A stretch of DNA of 62,867 nt from Tissierellia bacterium (GTDB lineage: Bacteria; Bacillota; Clostridia; Tissierellales; Peptoniphilaceae), in the NCBI GenBank assembly GCA_030537855.1, contig JAUNVD010000005.1:1-62867 (forward strand). The letters run 5' to 3'. Of the stretch, positions 28,330-38,151 are shown piece after piece. Position 1 is the first letter of the stretch. Every line of letters begins with the position of its first letter. The notes below the pieces were generated by a model. The model made no database searches, was not told the origin of the DNA, and was given only the letters and a program-made list of their open reading frames with translations. The translations under genes and the position numbers were made by a program.

Positions 28330-30105
28330 TTATTCCTCCATAACTTGAATATGAACTTCCTCTAATTGTTCTTTTGATAATTCAGTAGGTGCTCCTGTAA
28401 TAAGGCAAGTTGCAGATTGTGTTTTAGGGAATGCTATCACATCTCTAATATTTTCAGAACCAGTAAATAACATAACTAAACGATCAAGACCATAGGCAAG
28501 ACCACCGTGTGGAGGGGCTCCATATTTAAATGCTTCTAACAAAAAGCCAAATTTTTCTTGTGCTTCTTCCTCAGAAAAACCTAAAGCTTGGAACATTTTT
28601 TTCTGAAGGTCCATGTTATGAATACGAATAGACCCACCGCCTATTTCATCTCCATTAATAACAATATCATAAGCCCTTGCTCTTACTGACTCTGGATTTG
28701 ATAATAGTTTATCTTCATCTTCTTTTTTTGGAGAAGTAAATGGATGGTGCTTAGCTACCAAACGATCTTCTTCTTCGTTATACTCAAATTGTGGAAAATC
28801 AGTTACCCACAAAAACTTAAAATCCTTAGGATTAATTAAATCCATATCCTTAGCAATTTGGATCCTTAAAGCACCAAGTGTTTGATAAACGATAGAATGA
28901 TCATCTGCAACAAATAGTAATAAGTCTCCAGGTTCACCATGTAATAGCTGAATTATATTTTTTTGACTATCGTCAGAAAGAAATTTTCCAATCGGTGATT
29001 GAATCGTATCTTCTTTTACTTTCATCCAAGCTAGTCCTTTTGCTCCATATGTTTTCGCAAATTCTTCTAACTTATCTATTTTCTTCCTTGAGTAGAACTC
29101 TCCACCATTAGGTACTCGAATTCCCCGTACTGATTTATTATTTGTAGTTGCAGATTCAAAAACCTTAAATCCGCAATTTTTCACTACTTCACTTATGTCT
29201 TTTAATTCTAAACCAAATCGTAAATCAGGTTTATCAGAACCATATCGGTTCATAGCTTCTTGGTAGGTCATCCTTTTTATAGGAGTATTAATATCTAGCC
29301 CTATCATTTCTTTAAATAAATACTTTAAATAGTTTTCATTTAATTCCATCACATCATCTTCATCTACAAATGACATTTCTAAATCTATTTGAGTAAATTC
29401 AGGTTGACGATTGGCTCGTAAATCTTCATCTCGAAAACATTTTGTAATTTGGATATATCTATCTAAACCGGATACCATTAATAGTTGTTTCATTAACTGA
29501 GGTGATTGAGGTAGGGCATAAAATTTTTTAGGGTTGACACGACTAGGAACTAGATAATCTCTTGCACCTTCAGGTGTTGGTTTGGTAAGCATAGGTGTTT
29601 CTACTTCAATAAAACCATTTTCATAAAAAAAGTTCCTCGTGAGATGATAAAGTTTAGATCTAATTTCTAAGTTTTTTTGCATCTTTGGTTTACGTAAATC
29701 CAAAGCCCTATATTTTAGACGCATCGTTTCAGAAACATTGTCATCATCTTTGATATAGATAGGAGGAACTTCTGAAGTATTGATAATTTGTAATTCATCT
29801 ACTAAAACTTCTATTTCCCCTGTTGGAATCGTTTCATTGATATTCGAACGTAATCGTACCTTACCTCGTACACCAATTACATATTCAGATCGTAATTTAC
29901 TTGCTTGTTGAAACAAATCTACATCCACAGTATCATCAAATACAACCTGTACAATTCCCGTTCTATCACGTAAATCTACAAAAATAAGAGAACCTAAATT
30001 ACGTTCCTTGGCGACCCAGCCATTTAAAATAACTTCATCACCAATATTATTTTTTCTTAAAACACCACAATATGAATTTCTTTTAAGCATGCTATTTTCT
30101 TTCAA
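28330..30105 (-). CDS. aspS: Aspartate-tRNA ligase
   Basis: Class II aminoacyl-tRNA synthetase. The 591-aa product has an N-terminal OB fold that binds the anticodon, motif 2 FRDEDLRANRQPEFTQID, a GAD insertion domain typical of bacterial AspRS, and motif 3 GLAYGLDRLVML. TTG at 30105 is preferred as start because GGAGG lies seven bases upstream, while the ATG five codons later lacks such a site. Whether it also charges tRNA-Asn is not decidable here. Confidence 0.97.
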   Translation of the reverse strand: MKENSMLKRNSYCGVLRKNNIGDEVILNGWVAKERNLGSLIFVDLRDRTGIVQVVFDDTVDVDLFQQASKLRSEYVIGVRGKVRLRSNINETIPTGEIEVLVDELQIINTSEVPPIYIKDDDNVSETMRLKYRALDLRKPKMQKNLEIRSKLYHLTRNFFYENGFIEVETPMLTKPTPEGARDYLVPSRVNPKKFYALPQSPQLMKQLLMVSGLDRYIQITKCFRDEDLRANRQPEFTQIDLEMSFVDEDDVMELNENYLKYLFKEMIGLDINTPIKRMTYQEAMNRYGSDKPDLRFGLELKDISEVVKNCGFKVFESATTNNKSVRGIRVPNGGEFYSRKKIDKLEEFAKTYGAKGLAWMKVKEDTIQSPIGKFLSDDSQKNIIQLLHGEPGDLLLFVADDHSIVYQTLGALRIQIAKDMDLINPKDFKFLWVTDFPQFEYNEEEDRLVAKHHPFTSPKKEDEDKLLSNPESVRARAYDIVINGDEIGGGSIRIHNMDLQKKMFQALGFSEEEAQEKFGFLLEAFKYGAPPHGGLAYGLDRLVMLFTGSENIRDVIAFPKTQSATCLITGAPTELSKEQLEEVHIQVMEE

Positions 30106-30136
30106 AACTTATCCTCCATCACCTTTTTTTAATATT

Positions 30137-31663
30137 TTAACATATACGTTTAGAAACCAATTCTTCTAATTCCCCTAAATCTTTAAAATCATTATCTTTT
30201 AAAACTTTTAGTAAGACCTTCGCTCCCTTATCCATACCTTGACAACCTGCTAGTAATAAAACATCATCTTTTTGAATCAAAGGAATAAGAGCCTCTAATC
30301 CTTCTTGAACCGTATCAAAGATTGGCACTTGACGTTGATTCGATTCCATAATATTTTTGAAAATACTATGCTCTTCAGGAGATACTGTATCTTTTTTTGT
30401 GACTAAATCTTTACTTACTGTAGCACAAAAACCTTTAGGCTTTAGTTCATTTAACCAATAAATAATTCTTTCCCCAACCTCTCGATTTAATTCCACTCCT
30501 CTATTACCTCGAATGGCATATAAAATATATAAATCTTTATAATCCATGACCTTTAAAGTTTCCATTGTTGCATCTATATTTTTTTCATTTGCAAAATGAT
30601 CGTCTAAGACCATAAAATCTTTATCGTAAATCAATTCAAATCTACGTTCCACACCTGTAAAAGACTTAAGACCATTTTGTATGTTCTTGATAGCAATATT
30701 ATTGATTAGTCCGGTAATTATAGCAGGAATACTATTCATTACAGAAGAATACCCTACAGCTCCTAGTTCGATAGAAAATGATTTTGGTTTAAGTTTACCA
30801 TATTCAGTCTGTATTTCCTTATTTATAATAAATGTATACTTCCCACGACCTGTAGATAAATCTAAATTATCAATGGTGAAATCTTCTTTTTTTGATTGAA
30901 TGGAGTAAGTATAAACTTTCCCATTTGTTTCTTCTTTTAACCTAGCAATCAAAGGATAATCCATATTTAAAATAATATTTGTATCTTTATTTGCTTCTCG
31001 AATAAAGCGTGATTTTACTTCAACATATCTTTCAAAGCTACCATGTTGATCAATATGTTCTTTAGATAGATTATTAAAAGTAACCGTATTAAAATTAACT
31101 CCTCGATTTCGATATAATTCTTGTCCAGAAGAAGAAACTTCCATAATAACGTCTTTTATTCCATTTTTTTTCATATTAGATAAATGGTTTTGCAGCTCGT
31201 AGGATTCAGGGGTTGTTAAAATAGAAGGTATAACTTTATCCCCGTATTTTACTTCTATCGTTCCTATAATACCAGGATTCTTTCCTTGGGATTTTAAAAT
31301 TGCATCTACCATAAAAGATGTTGTAGTTTTACCATTTGTGGCGGTAATACCAATGATATTTAAATCATTGGAAGGCTCCTTAAAAAACTTTGCCGATGCA
31401 TCTGCTAAAGCTATTCTAGAGTTTTTTACAATCCACTGTGGTATATCATCATCTGTTTTTTCTTCAACGATAGCAAGGATTGCTCCCTGGTCTTTTGCTT
31501 CACCTATATATTTATGTCCATCTGTTTCATAACCTTTAATCGCAAAAAAAACATCTCCATCTTGTACTTTGCCAGAATGATAGGCCAACCCTTTAACATT
31601 TCCTTGAAATTTATTTATATCTTTATGAACGTTTAGAATATTTGCCAATTCTTGAAAATTCAT
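30137..31663 (-). CDS. Divergent Mur ligase family protein (MurE-like)
   Basis: ATP-dependent amide ligase of the Mur family, 508 aa. It has the MurE-type N-terminal domain, a P-loop TATNGKTTT (about 107-115), the EVSSSG motif and the carbamylated-lysine region YVEVKSRF. The C-terminal motifs differ from true MurE: the position of VDYAHTPD reads LDDHFANE, GVPGR reads GVERR, and no DNPR motif for meso-diaminopimelate is visible. It probably joins some amino acid or related group to a muropeptide-like or other acceptor. It lies between hemZ and aspS, away from any mur cluster. Confidence 0.82.
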   Translation of the reverse strand: MNFQELANILNVHKDINKFQGNVKGLAYHSGKVQDGDVFFAIKGYETDGHKYIGEAKDQGAILAIVEEKTDDDIPQWIVKNSRIALADASAKFFKEPSNDLNIIGITATNGKTTTSFMVDAILKSQGKNPGIIGTIEVKYGDKVIPSILTTPESYELQNHLSNMKKNGIKDVIMEVSSSGQELYRNRGVNFNTVTFNNLSKEHIDQHGSFERYVEVKSRFIREANKDTNIILNMDYPLIARLKEETNGKVYTYSIQSKKEDFTIDNLDLSTGRGKYTFIINKEIQTEYGKLKPKSFSIELGAVGYSSVMNSIPAIITGLINNIAIKNIQNGLKSFTGVERRFELIYDKDFMVLDDHFANEKNIDATMETLKVMDYKDLYILYAIRGNRGVELNREVGERIIYWLNELKPKGFCATVSKDLVTKKDTVSPEEHSIFKNIMESNQRQVPIFDTVQEGLEALIPLIQKDDVLLLAGCQGMDKGAKVLLKVLKDNDFKDLGELEELVSKRIC

Positions 31664-31673
31664 TTTCTACCCC

Positions 31674-33053
31674 TTAAAAATCAAAATCCTGTAATATTAT
31701 ATCCTTCTTTTCTTGCCTTTTCATCCAATGTTCTTTATAGTCCTTTAAATTCTTATATTGATAAATTTTTTCTATTCTATTTTCATTCGGATAAAGAAAC
31801 TTAGTTGTACTAGACATACCTAGACCTAAGATTGTTTGTCTCTCCTCCATCATTAATATATTATACATTGATGCTTTTCCAGTGAGAGTATATCCAATGT
31901 TAACTCCATTACCTACCGTTCTTTTTTGACGATACATATAATAAGGTCTATATCCATGATCCTTTAACAAGTCTTTTGCAAGAACCGTTGTATGTAATAT
32001 CTCTTTATAATGAAAAGGAGAAACTTTTTTCTTTTCCCAAAATTTTGCTCCATTTTTAATGGACAATGAATGTATTGTAATATTATCCGGCTTTTTTTGA
32101 ATCACTTGATCCAAAGAATGAAGAAAAATTTCCGGACTCTCCCCAGGTAAGCCTAGGATAAGATCCATATTAATCTCCTGAATACCTGCTTCTCTGCTAA
32201 TTGTATATGCATTGTGAATATCTTCAATGGTGTGACTTCTACCTAGTACATCTAAAGTGGATTGAATCATACTTTGAGGATTAATACTAATCCTGTTGAC
32301 TCCAATTTCATGTAATCCTTGTATTAGTTTGGTAGAAATAGTATCTGGTCTTCCACATTCAACGGTGTACTCCAAAGGTTTTCCAAAAATTTGAATAAGA
32401 GCTTCAGAAATTCGATGTAAGTCATCACTGGGAATAGCAGATGGAGTCCCTCCTCCAATATAAATAGTTTTTGGAGTATGTTTAAACTTGTTTTTATAAT
32501 AAAATATCTCATCTAACAAAATCTTAACATATTCTCGTACTAAATCCCCTTTTTTTGAACCTATCGTAGGATAAGAACAATATTCACATTTTGTTGGACA
32601 AAAAGGTATATGGAGATATACGCTATAGGAATCAGGAGAAATATTCCCCACTTTTTCTTCCTCCACATCAACAATATCTAATAAAAGTTCTCTCCCAAAT
32701 TTTTTTATTCTATACTCATTTTTTAAAATACTGTCGACTTCTTGGGGACTCTTTGATTTTAATAATTCGTATACTAATTTAGTTGGTCGAATACCTATTA
32801 AAGTCCCCCAAATGGTTTCTTCTTTATTTGGTAAAGAAATATCCTCTAATAACAATCTTTTGATATCATTTGTGCTTTTATATATAGAAAGTGGATATGT
32901 ATAATTTATATCCCCACAACGAATAGAGAAATGATTATCCTTTATTTCTAATATAATATCTTGGTCATCGGTTTCATAAAGGGGATATAAAATACGGAGA
33001 AGCTCAAATAATTCATGAGTTTCTCCTTCATTTCTCCCATAAACTTTTATCAC
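31674..33053 (-). CDS. hemZ: Coproporphyrinogen dehydrogenase HemZ (radical SAM)
   Basis: Oxygen-independent coproporphyrinogen III oxidase-like protein of the HemZ subgroup, 459 aa. An N-terminal domain of about 160 residues precedes the radical-SAM core with HIPFCPTKCEYCSYP (CxxxCxxC) and GGGTPSA. GTG start at 33053 overlaps the MBL gene stop and has GAGGAG seven bases upstream. HemW-like haem chaperone activity cannot be excluded, but the N-terminal extension fits HemZ. No other haem genes are in the window. Confidence 0.92.
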   Translation of the reverse strand: MIKVYGRNEGETHELFELLRILYPLYETDDQDIILEIKDNHFSIRCGDINYTYPLSIYKSTNDIKRLLLEDISLPNKEETIWGTLIGIRPTKLVYELLKSKSPQEVDSILKNEYRIKKFGRELLLDIVDVEEEKVGNISPDSYSVYLHIPFCPTKCEYCSYPTIGSKKGDLVREYVKILLDEIFYYKNKFKHTPKTIYIGGGTPSAIPSDDLHRISEALIQIFGKPLEYTVECGRPDTISTKLIQGLHEIGVNRISINPQSMIQSTLDVLGRSHTIEDIHNAYTISREAGIQEINMDLILGLPGESPEIFLHSLDQVIQKKPDNITIHSLSIKNGAKFWEKKKVSPFHYKEILHTTVLAKDLLKDHGYRPYYMYRQKRTVGNGVNIGYTLTGKASMYNILMMEERQTILGLGMSSTTKFLYPNENRIEKIYQYKNLKDYKEHWMKRQEKKDIILQDFDF

Positions 33054-33682
33054 AAAGAAACTCCTCTTAAAAAGGGATTATTTTCCCTTTCAAATTTTAC
33101 ATTTGTTTCAGGGCCATGTCCTGATAATACAATAACATCATCAGGTAATTTAACAAGCTTCACAATTGATTCTATGATTTGATTATAATCTCCACCAGGA
33201 AAATCAGTTCTGCCAATAGATCCGTAAAATAAGGTATCTCCTGAAAACAATAATTGGTCCACATATAAACTGATTCCCCCTGGAGTGTGACCAGGTGTAT
33301 GGATTACCTTAATTGTATGCCCATGAAATTCTATTTCGTCATTATCTTCTAAAAGTTTTAACTTTGACGGAACCTCTAAATTAACCCCCATGGCACCTGT
33401 TAAATTTAGTCTTGCATTTTTTAAAAAAGGTTCTTCATCTTTATGAATATATACTGGAATATTATATTTTTCTAAAACCTCTCCTAATGCTCCAACATGA
33501 TCACCATGAGAATGTGTTAATATAACGGATTCCGGCTCTATCTGATATTCTTCTAAAGCATTAAAAATTTTCGTTCCCTCAGCACCTGGATCAATAATTA
33601 TTCCATGACCTTTTTCATCATGTAATATATAACAATTTGTTTGATAACTTCCCAATGGCATTCTAATTACCTTAAGTCCCAT
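33050..33682 (-). CDS. MBL-fold hydrolase, glyoxalase II-like (YqgX type)
   Basis: The 210-aa metallo-beta-lactamase-fold protein has the metal motif THSHGDH (His57, His59, Asp61, His62) and later GHTPGG and SGHGPET ligands. Such proteins are usually called hydroxyacylglutathione hydrolase-like, but clostridia often lack glutathione and the substrate is unknown. Start at ATG 33682 follows AGGAGGT; a longer frame running into dtd is not real. It sits in the relA-dtd-hemZ transcript. Confidence 0.9.
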   Translation of the reverse strand: MGLKVIRMPLGSYQTNCYILHDEKGHGIIIDPGAEGTKIFNALEEYQIEPESVILTHSHGDHVGALGEVLEKYNIPVYIHKDEEPFLKNARLNLTGAMGVNLEVPSKLKLLEDNDEIEFHGHTIKVIHTPGHTPGGISLYVDQLLFSGDTLFYGSIGRTDFPGGDYNQIIESIVKLVKLPDDVIVLSGHGPETNVKFERENNPFLRGVSL

Positions 33683-33722
33683 AATACCTCCTAAACAGAT
33701 ATGATACTCCATATCAAAATCA

Positions 33723-34172
33723 TTAAAAGACCTTTTCACTATCCAGTAAAATAGTAACTGGACCATCATTTATCAAAGTTAGGTCCATATCTGCTCCAAA
33801 GACTCCAGTAGCAACAGACAAACCATCATTGTTTCCTCGTTGAATAAATTTTTGATAAAGTTTCTCTGCTTCAGCACCGTTGGCAGCTCTTATATAACTT
33901 GGGCGATTCCCTTTTCTTCCATCTCCATATAAGGTAAACTGACTTACAACAAGAAGTTCTTTTCTATGGTCCAATAATGATTCATTCATAACTCCGTCTT
34001 TATCATCAAAAATTCGTAAATTTACGACTTTCCGATAGATATAATCCAAATCTTTTTCTGTGTCTTCTTTGGCTATTCCTAGAAGTAAAACAATACCTTC
34101 ACCGATTTCTCCAACTTTATTTCCATCAACTACAACATTTGCTGTTTTCACTCTTTGGACAACGGCTCTCAT
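33723..34172 (-). CDS. dtd: D-aminoacyl-tRNA deacylase
   Basis: Removes D-amino acids from mischarged tRNAs. The 149-aa product has the start MRAVVQRVKTANV, the active-site SQFTLYGD motif and the cross-subunit Gly-cisPro region NDGPVTI. In this organism, which would make D-ornithine and D-alanine if the ornithine cluster works as predicted, a deacylase is a fitting safeguard. It follows relA by eight bases. Confidence 0.96.
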   Translation of the reverse strand: MRAVVQRVKTANVVVDGNKVGEIGEGIVLLLGIAKEDTEKDLDYIYRKVVNLRIFDDKDGVMNESLLDHRKELLVVSQFTLYGDGRKGNRPSYIRAANGAEAEKLYQKFIQRGNNDGLSVATGVFGADMDLTLINDGPVTILLDSEKVF

Positions 34173-34180
34173 AAAACCTC

Positions 34181-36331
34181 CTATGCAGATACTCGATATG
34201 CTTCTAATACATTTTTTATTTTCTTTAATTTCTTTATCAATCGTCCTAATTCTTCTATATTATGAATTTCTAAGATAATATTAATAATTAAAACATTATC
34301 TTTTGTAGTTTTTGCAGAAAGAGATGTTAATTCCACCTTAGAATCATTAATCCGATTTGCAATATCTCCAATCACATTACTCTTATCCACCGCTCGTACT
34401 TCAATTTCTGCACTATAGCTTCCACTTTCTCCAGTATCCCACGATACATCAATATATCTAGATTTATCATCATTTTGAGCTATATTTGTACAGTCCATTC
34501 GATGTATGGATACACCTCTTCCCATAGTAATATAACCGATAATTTCATCTCCAGGAACTGGATTACAACATTTAGCAAATCTTATTTTTACATTATCAAT
34601 TCCTTTAACAAAGACCCCAGATTTTGCTTTTTTCTTTTTCTTTGGAGCTGCTTGGAAATTTGAAGTATCAACTGTTTTGACATTTACATTTTCTCTATGA
34701 TAAATATCTACAAGTTTTGCCATTACTTGGTTAACAGACATACTTCCATAGCCCACTGCAGCAAACATGTCATCTGTCGAAGAAACTTTTAATTTATTTT
34801 TTACTTCCTCTAACCAATCATCTTTAATTATATCTCCAATTTTATAACCTAATCTTTTAGCTTCTCGCTCTAGAGAATCTTTTCCTCTCACAATATTCTT
34901 GTCTCTATCTCTAACTTTAAAATACTGTCTAATCTTGTTTTTAGCTTGTGAGCTTTTTACAATATTAAGCCAGTCTAAAGAAGGTCCAGAGTTAGGATTA
35001 GTTATAATATCTACAATATTACCATTTTTCAATTTATAATTTAAGGGTACAATACGCCCATTAATTTTAGCACCAACACAGGTATTTCCAACTGCACTAT
35101 GGACACGATATGCAAAATCTATAGGTGTCGAGCCTTCAGGAAGGTTAATAACATCCCCTCTCGGAGTAAAAACAAATACTTCATCGGCAAAAAAGTCAAT
35201 CTTTAAAGTTTCCATAAAATCATTCGGGTCATTTACATCTTTTTGCCATTCTAATAATTGACGTAACCAAGTTAAATTTTCATCAAAAGAAGTACTTTTA
35301 GAAACTCCTTCTTTATATTTCCAATGAGCAGCAATCCCATATTCTGCAGTCTTATGCATTTCATAAGTCCTAATTTGGACTTCGAAAGTTTCTCCACTTT
35401 CATCTATTACTGTAGTATGGAGAGATTGATATTTATTTGGTTTAGGCATAGCAATATAGTCCTTAAATCTACCAGGAATTGGTTTCCACATGGTATGAAC
35501 GACCCCAAGGACCCCGTAACAATCTTTTATATTTTCTACCAATACACGGATTGCTGATAAATCATAGATTTCATCAAAAGATCGTCCTTTAAAATGCATT
35601 TTTTTATAGATACTATAAAAGTTTTTAGGTCTTCCGTTAATATCTGCATGAATATGGATATCCGATAAATTTTCATAAAGTATACTTATAATTCCATTAA
35701 TTAAACTTAATCGTTCACTTCTTCTCTTACTAACCATATCCACTAACTTATAGTATCCATCAGGATCCAAATATCTTAGAGATAAATCTTCTAATTCCCA
35801 TTTAATTTTACTAATACCAAGTCTATCCGCTAAAGGAGCATATATTTCTATGGTTTCTCTTGCAATTTCTTTTTTCTTTTGCTCTGTCATATACTCTAAG
35901 GTTCTCATATTATGAAGTCTGTCAGCAAATTTTACAATAATAACACGAATATCCTTAGCCATTGCAAGAACCATTTTTCTAATATTTTCAGCTTGTTTTT
36001 CCTGTTTCGATTGGTAACTTAATTTTTTTAATTTTGTTACTCCATCAACTAGATCTGCAATCTCTTCGTTAAATTCTCTTTTTATATCTTCATAGGTTAC
36101 ATCTGTATCTTCAATCGTATCATGAAGTAAACCTGCAATAATTGTTGGTGTATCCATGTTCATTTCTGCTAAATTTAAAGCAACATGGTAAGGATGTATA
36201 ATATATTCTTCCCCGGAACGTCTTTTCTGACCTTTGTGGTGACTTTCCGCCATCTTAAAGGCGCGGGATATGGCATCCTCATCAACATTTGGATTATATG
36301 TTTTTATTTTATTTATAAGATTTTGTAACAT
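34181..36331 (-). CDS. relA: Bifunctional (p)ppGpp synthetase/hydrolase (Rel)
   Basis: Stringent-response enzyme of 716 aa. Domains in order are an HD hydrolase (AGLLHDTIEDT, about 60-80), a synthetase (GRFKDYIAMPKPNKYQSLH), TGS (about 390-450), a helical and CC domain (RFAKCCNPVPGD) and ACT at the C-terminus. The RFKD motif and the intact HD site support a dual-function enzyme. It lies directly after recJ; the apt gene that commonly separates them in Firmicutes is missing. Confidence 0.97.
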   Translation of the reverse strand: MLQNLINKIKTYNPNVDEDAISRAFKMAESHHKGQKRRSGEEYIIHPYHVALNLAEMNMDTPTIIAGLLHDTIEDTDVTYEDIKREFNEEIADLVDGVTKLKKLSYQSKQEKQAENIRKMVLAMAKDIRVIIVKFADRLHNMRTLEYMTEQKKKEIARETIEIYAPLADRLGISKIKWELEDLSLRYLDPDGYYKLVDMVSKRRSERLSLINGIISILYENLSDIHIHADINGRPKNFYSIYKKMHFKGRSFDEIYDLSAIRVLVENIKDCYGVLGVVHTMWKPIPGRFKDYIAMPKPNKYQSLHTTVIDESGETFEVQIRTYEMHKTAEYGIAAHWKYKEGVSKSTSFDENLTWLRQLLEWQKDVNDPNDFMETLKIDFFADEVFVFTPRGDVINLPEGSTPIDFAYRVHSAVGNTCVGAKINGRIVPLNYKLKNGNIVDIITNPNSGPSLDWLNIVKSSQAKNKIRQYFKVRDRDKNIVRGKDSLEREAKRLGYKIGDIIKDDWLEEVKNKLKVSSTDDMFAAVGYGSMSVNQVMAKLVDIYHRENVNVKTVDTSNFQAAPKKKKKAKSGVFVKGIDNVKIRFAKCCNPVPGDEIIGYITMGRGVSIHRMDCTNIAQNDDKSRYIDVSWDTGESGSYSAEIEVRAVDKSNVIGDIANRINDSKVELTSLSAKTTKDNVLIINIILEIHNIEELGRLIKKLKKIKNVLEAYRVSA

Positions 36332-36343
36332 ATCCAGACTCCT

Positions 36344-38089
36344 TTAAAATCTAAAACTCTTTATAACTAATTGTATAGTACTATTCCCATTAAAAGTGTT
36401 TAAATCAATAGAATAAACAATGTCCATTTTTATGGGGTTAGGTCTACCAAAATAGGCATCTTCAACAACATATCCTGGATAATTGTCGTTAATTTGATTA
36501 AAAAATTCTTTAATAGAGTGAAACAAAATACCTTCTTTAACATTTCCATTATCAGATAGTTGAAACTTTAATACATTTTTATTTTTTCCTAAAAGCTTCA
36601 TATTTAATATATTTATATTTTTAGTTCCAAATAAAGGTCTTTCGTTTCCAGTACCAAAGGGTTCTAATGTATTAATATTATCATAAAGATCCATAGTGAT
36701 ATCAGAAAAATTTAATGAAGCATCTAATCTGATTTTTTTAACAACATCTTCGTCTTTTAACTGAATTTCTTCTATCACCTTATTTCGAAAAGTATCAAAC
36801 ACTTCTTTTTTAACACTTACCCCTGCAGCCATTGGATGGCCACCAAAAGATTCTAAGTATTTTCGATATTTTCCTATTTCAGCTACCATATTATATTCTT
36901 CAATACTTCTACCTGAACCTTTTAAAGAATTCTTACCATCTGTAAATACTATGGTAGGTCGATAATATCTTTCTTTCAATCGACCTGCTATAATTCCAAC
37001 TATACTTTCATGTAAATTTGGTTCATATAAAATTAAGCATTTTGGTATATTTTTAAATCTTTGTAATTGCTCTTCAAACTTTTCAAGTCCTATTTCTGTT
37101 AACTTTTGTCTTTCTCGGTTTAATTCATATAATTTTTTTCCAATATCTTTTGCTTTTTCCTCATTTGAAGTTAGAAAAAGTTCTACAGCATGTGATGCAT
37201 CCGATAACCTACCTGCTGAATTTATCATAGGTCCAATAATAAATCCTATATCATAAACGGATAGTTTTTTTTGATCAATATTAGCTACTTCCTTTAAGAC
37301 TTTTATTCCTAAGTTATCTGATTTTTCTAAGGATTCTAAGCCATAAATAACAATAGCTCTGTTTTCATTAATCAATGGCATTACATCACAGATTGTGGCT
37401 ATCGTTACAAATGATAAAAATAAGTCATGAATTATTTCTTCTTGTCCATGTATAGTATATAAATAAGAAATAAGCTTAAATGCAACAGCTGCACCGCATA
37501 TTTGTGTAAAGGGATAGGAATCCACTTCCTGCTTAGGATTAATAATACTATAACATTGTGGTAGAACATCCTTTCCATCAACTTTTACAACATCATGATG
37601 ATCAGTAATGATTAATGAAATATCCATTTCTTTTGCCATTTTTGCAGCTTCAAAAGCAGCAATTCCGTTATCACAAGTAATTATAGTCGAAATTTCATCC
37701 TCTTTTGCTTTTTTGACGATAGACGGATTGATTCCATAACCATCATGAACTCTATGGGGAATGAAATAATCTACCTTGGCTCCAAGCCTCTGTAGCCCTT
37801 TCATTAAAATTACAGTGCTCATAACACCATCTGCATCATAATCACCTATAATTCTAATTTTCTTTTTAGATTTTATACTTTCTATAATAAGATTGCCAGC
37901 TTTGATCATATCTTTCATCAATAAAGGAGAATGAAGATCTTCCAAGGATGGGTTTAAAAATGATATCATTTCCTCCGGGGTTTCCAGTCCACGATGTAGT
38001 AGTAGCTTATATTGTAAGTTTGTAATACCATAATCCACCGGATTCCATTTATTTTTTGGCTTTATATTTCTTAAAAACCACCGATCCAA
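36344..38089 (-). CDS. recJ: Single-stranded-DNA-specific exonuclease RecJ
   Basis: 5'-3' single-strand exonuclease of the DHH/DHHA1 superfamily. The 581-aa protein has GDYDADGVMST, the DHH motif (TDHHDV), a later Asp/His-rich region and the DHHA1 motif SGRSIEEYN with GGHPMAAG. It begins with TTG at 38089 behind a strong GGAGGTGA. Length is short relative to bacillus RecJ (about 780), as in many clostridia. Confidence 0.94.
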   Translation of the reverse strand: MDRWFLRNIKPKNKWNPVDYGITNLQYKLLLHRGLETPEEMISFLNPSLEDLHSPLLMKDMIKAGNLIIESIKSKKKIRIIGDYDADGVMSTVILMKGLQRLGAKVDYFIPHRVHDGYGINPSIVKKAKEDEISTIITCDNGIAAFEAAKMAKEMDISLIITDHHDVVKVDGKDVLPQCYSIINPKQEVDSYPFTQICGAAVAFKLISYLYTIHGQEEIIHDLFLSFVTIATICDVMPLINENRAIVIYGLESLEKSDNLGIKVLKEVANIDQKKLSVYDIGFIIGPMINSAGRLSDASHAVELFLTSNEEKAKDIGKKLYELNRERQKLTEIGLEKFEEQLQRFKNIPKCLILYEPNLHESIVGIIAGRLKERYYRPTIVFTDGKNSLKGSGRSIEEYNMVAEIGKYRKYLESFGGHPMAAGVSVKKEVFDTFRNKVIEEIQLKDEDVVKKIRLDASLNFSDITMDLYDNINTLEPFGTGNERPLFGTKNINILNMKLLGKNKNVLKFQLSDNGNVKEGILFHSIKEFFNQINDNYPGYVVEDAYFGRPNPIKMDIVYSIDLNTFNGNSTIQLVIKSFRF

Positions 38090-38151
38090 AAGATCACCTC
38101 CTATTAATGTCTTTTATTATACTATAATCTTGGGAAAGACTCTAGTTTTAC

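Noticed and set aside
33683-33769. Longer N-terminus for the MBL hydrolase
   Set aside because: It would overlap dtd and lacks a ribosome-binding site, whereas ATG 33682 has AGGAGGT at the right distance.
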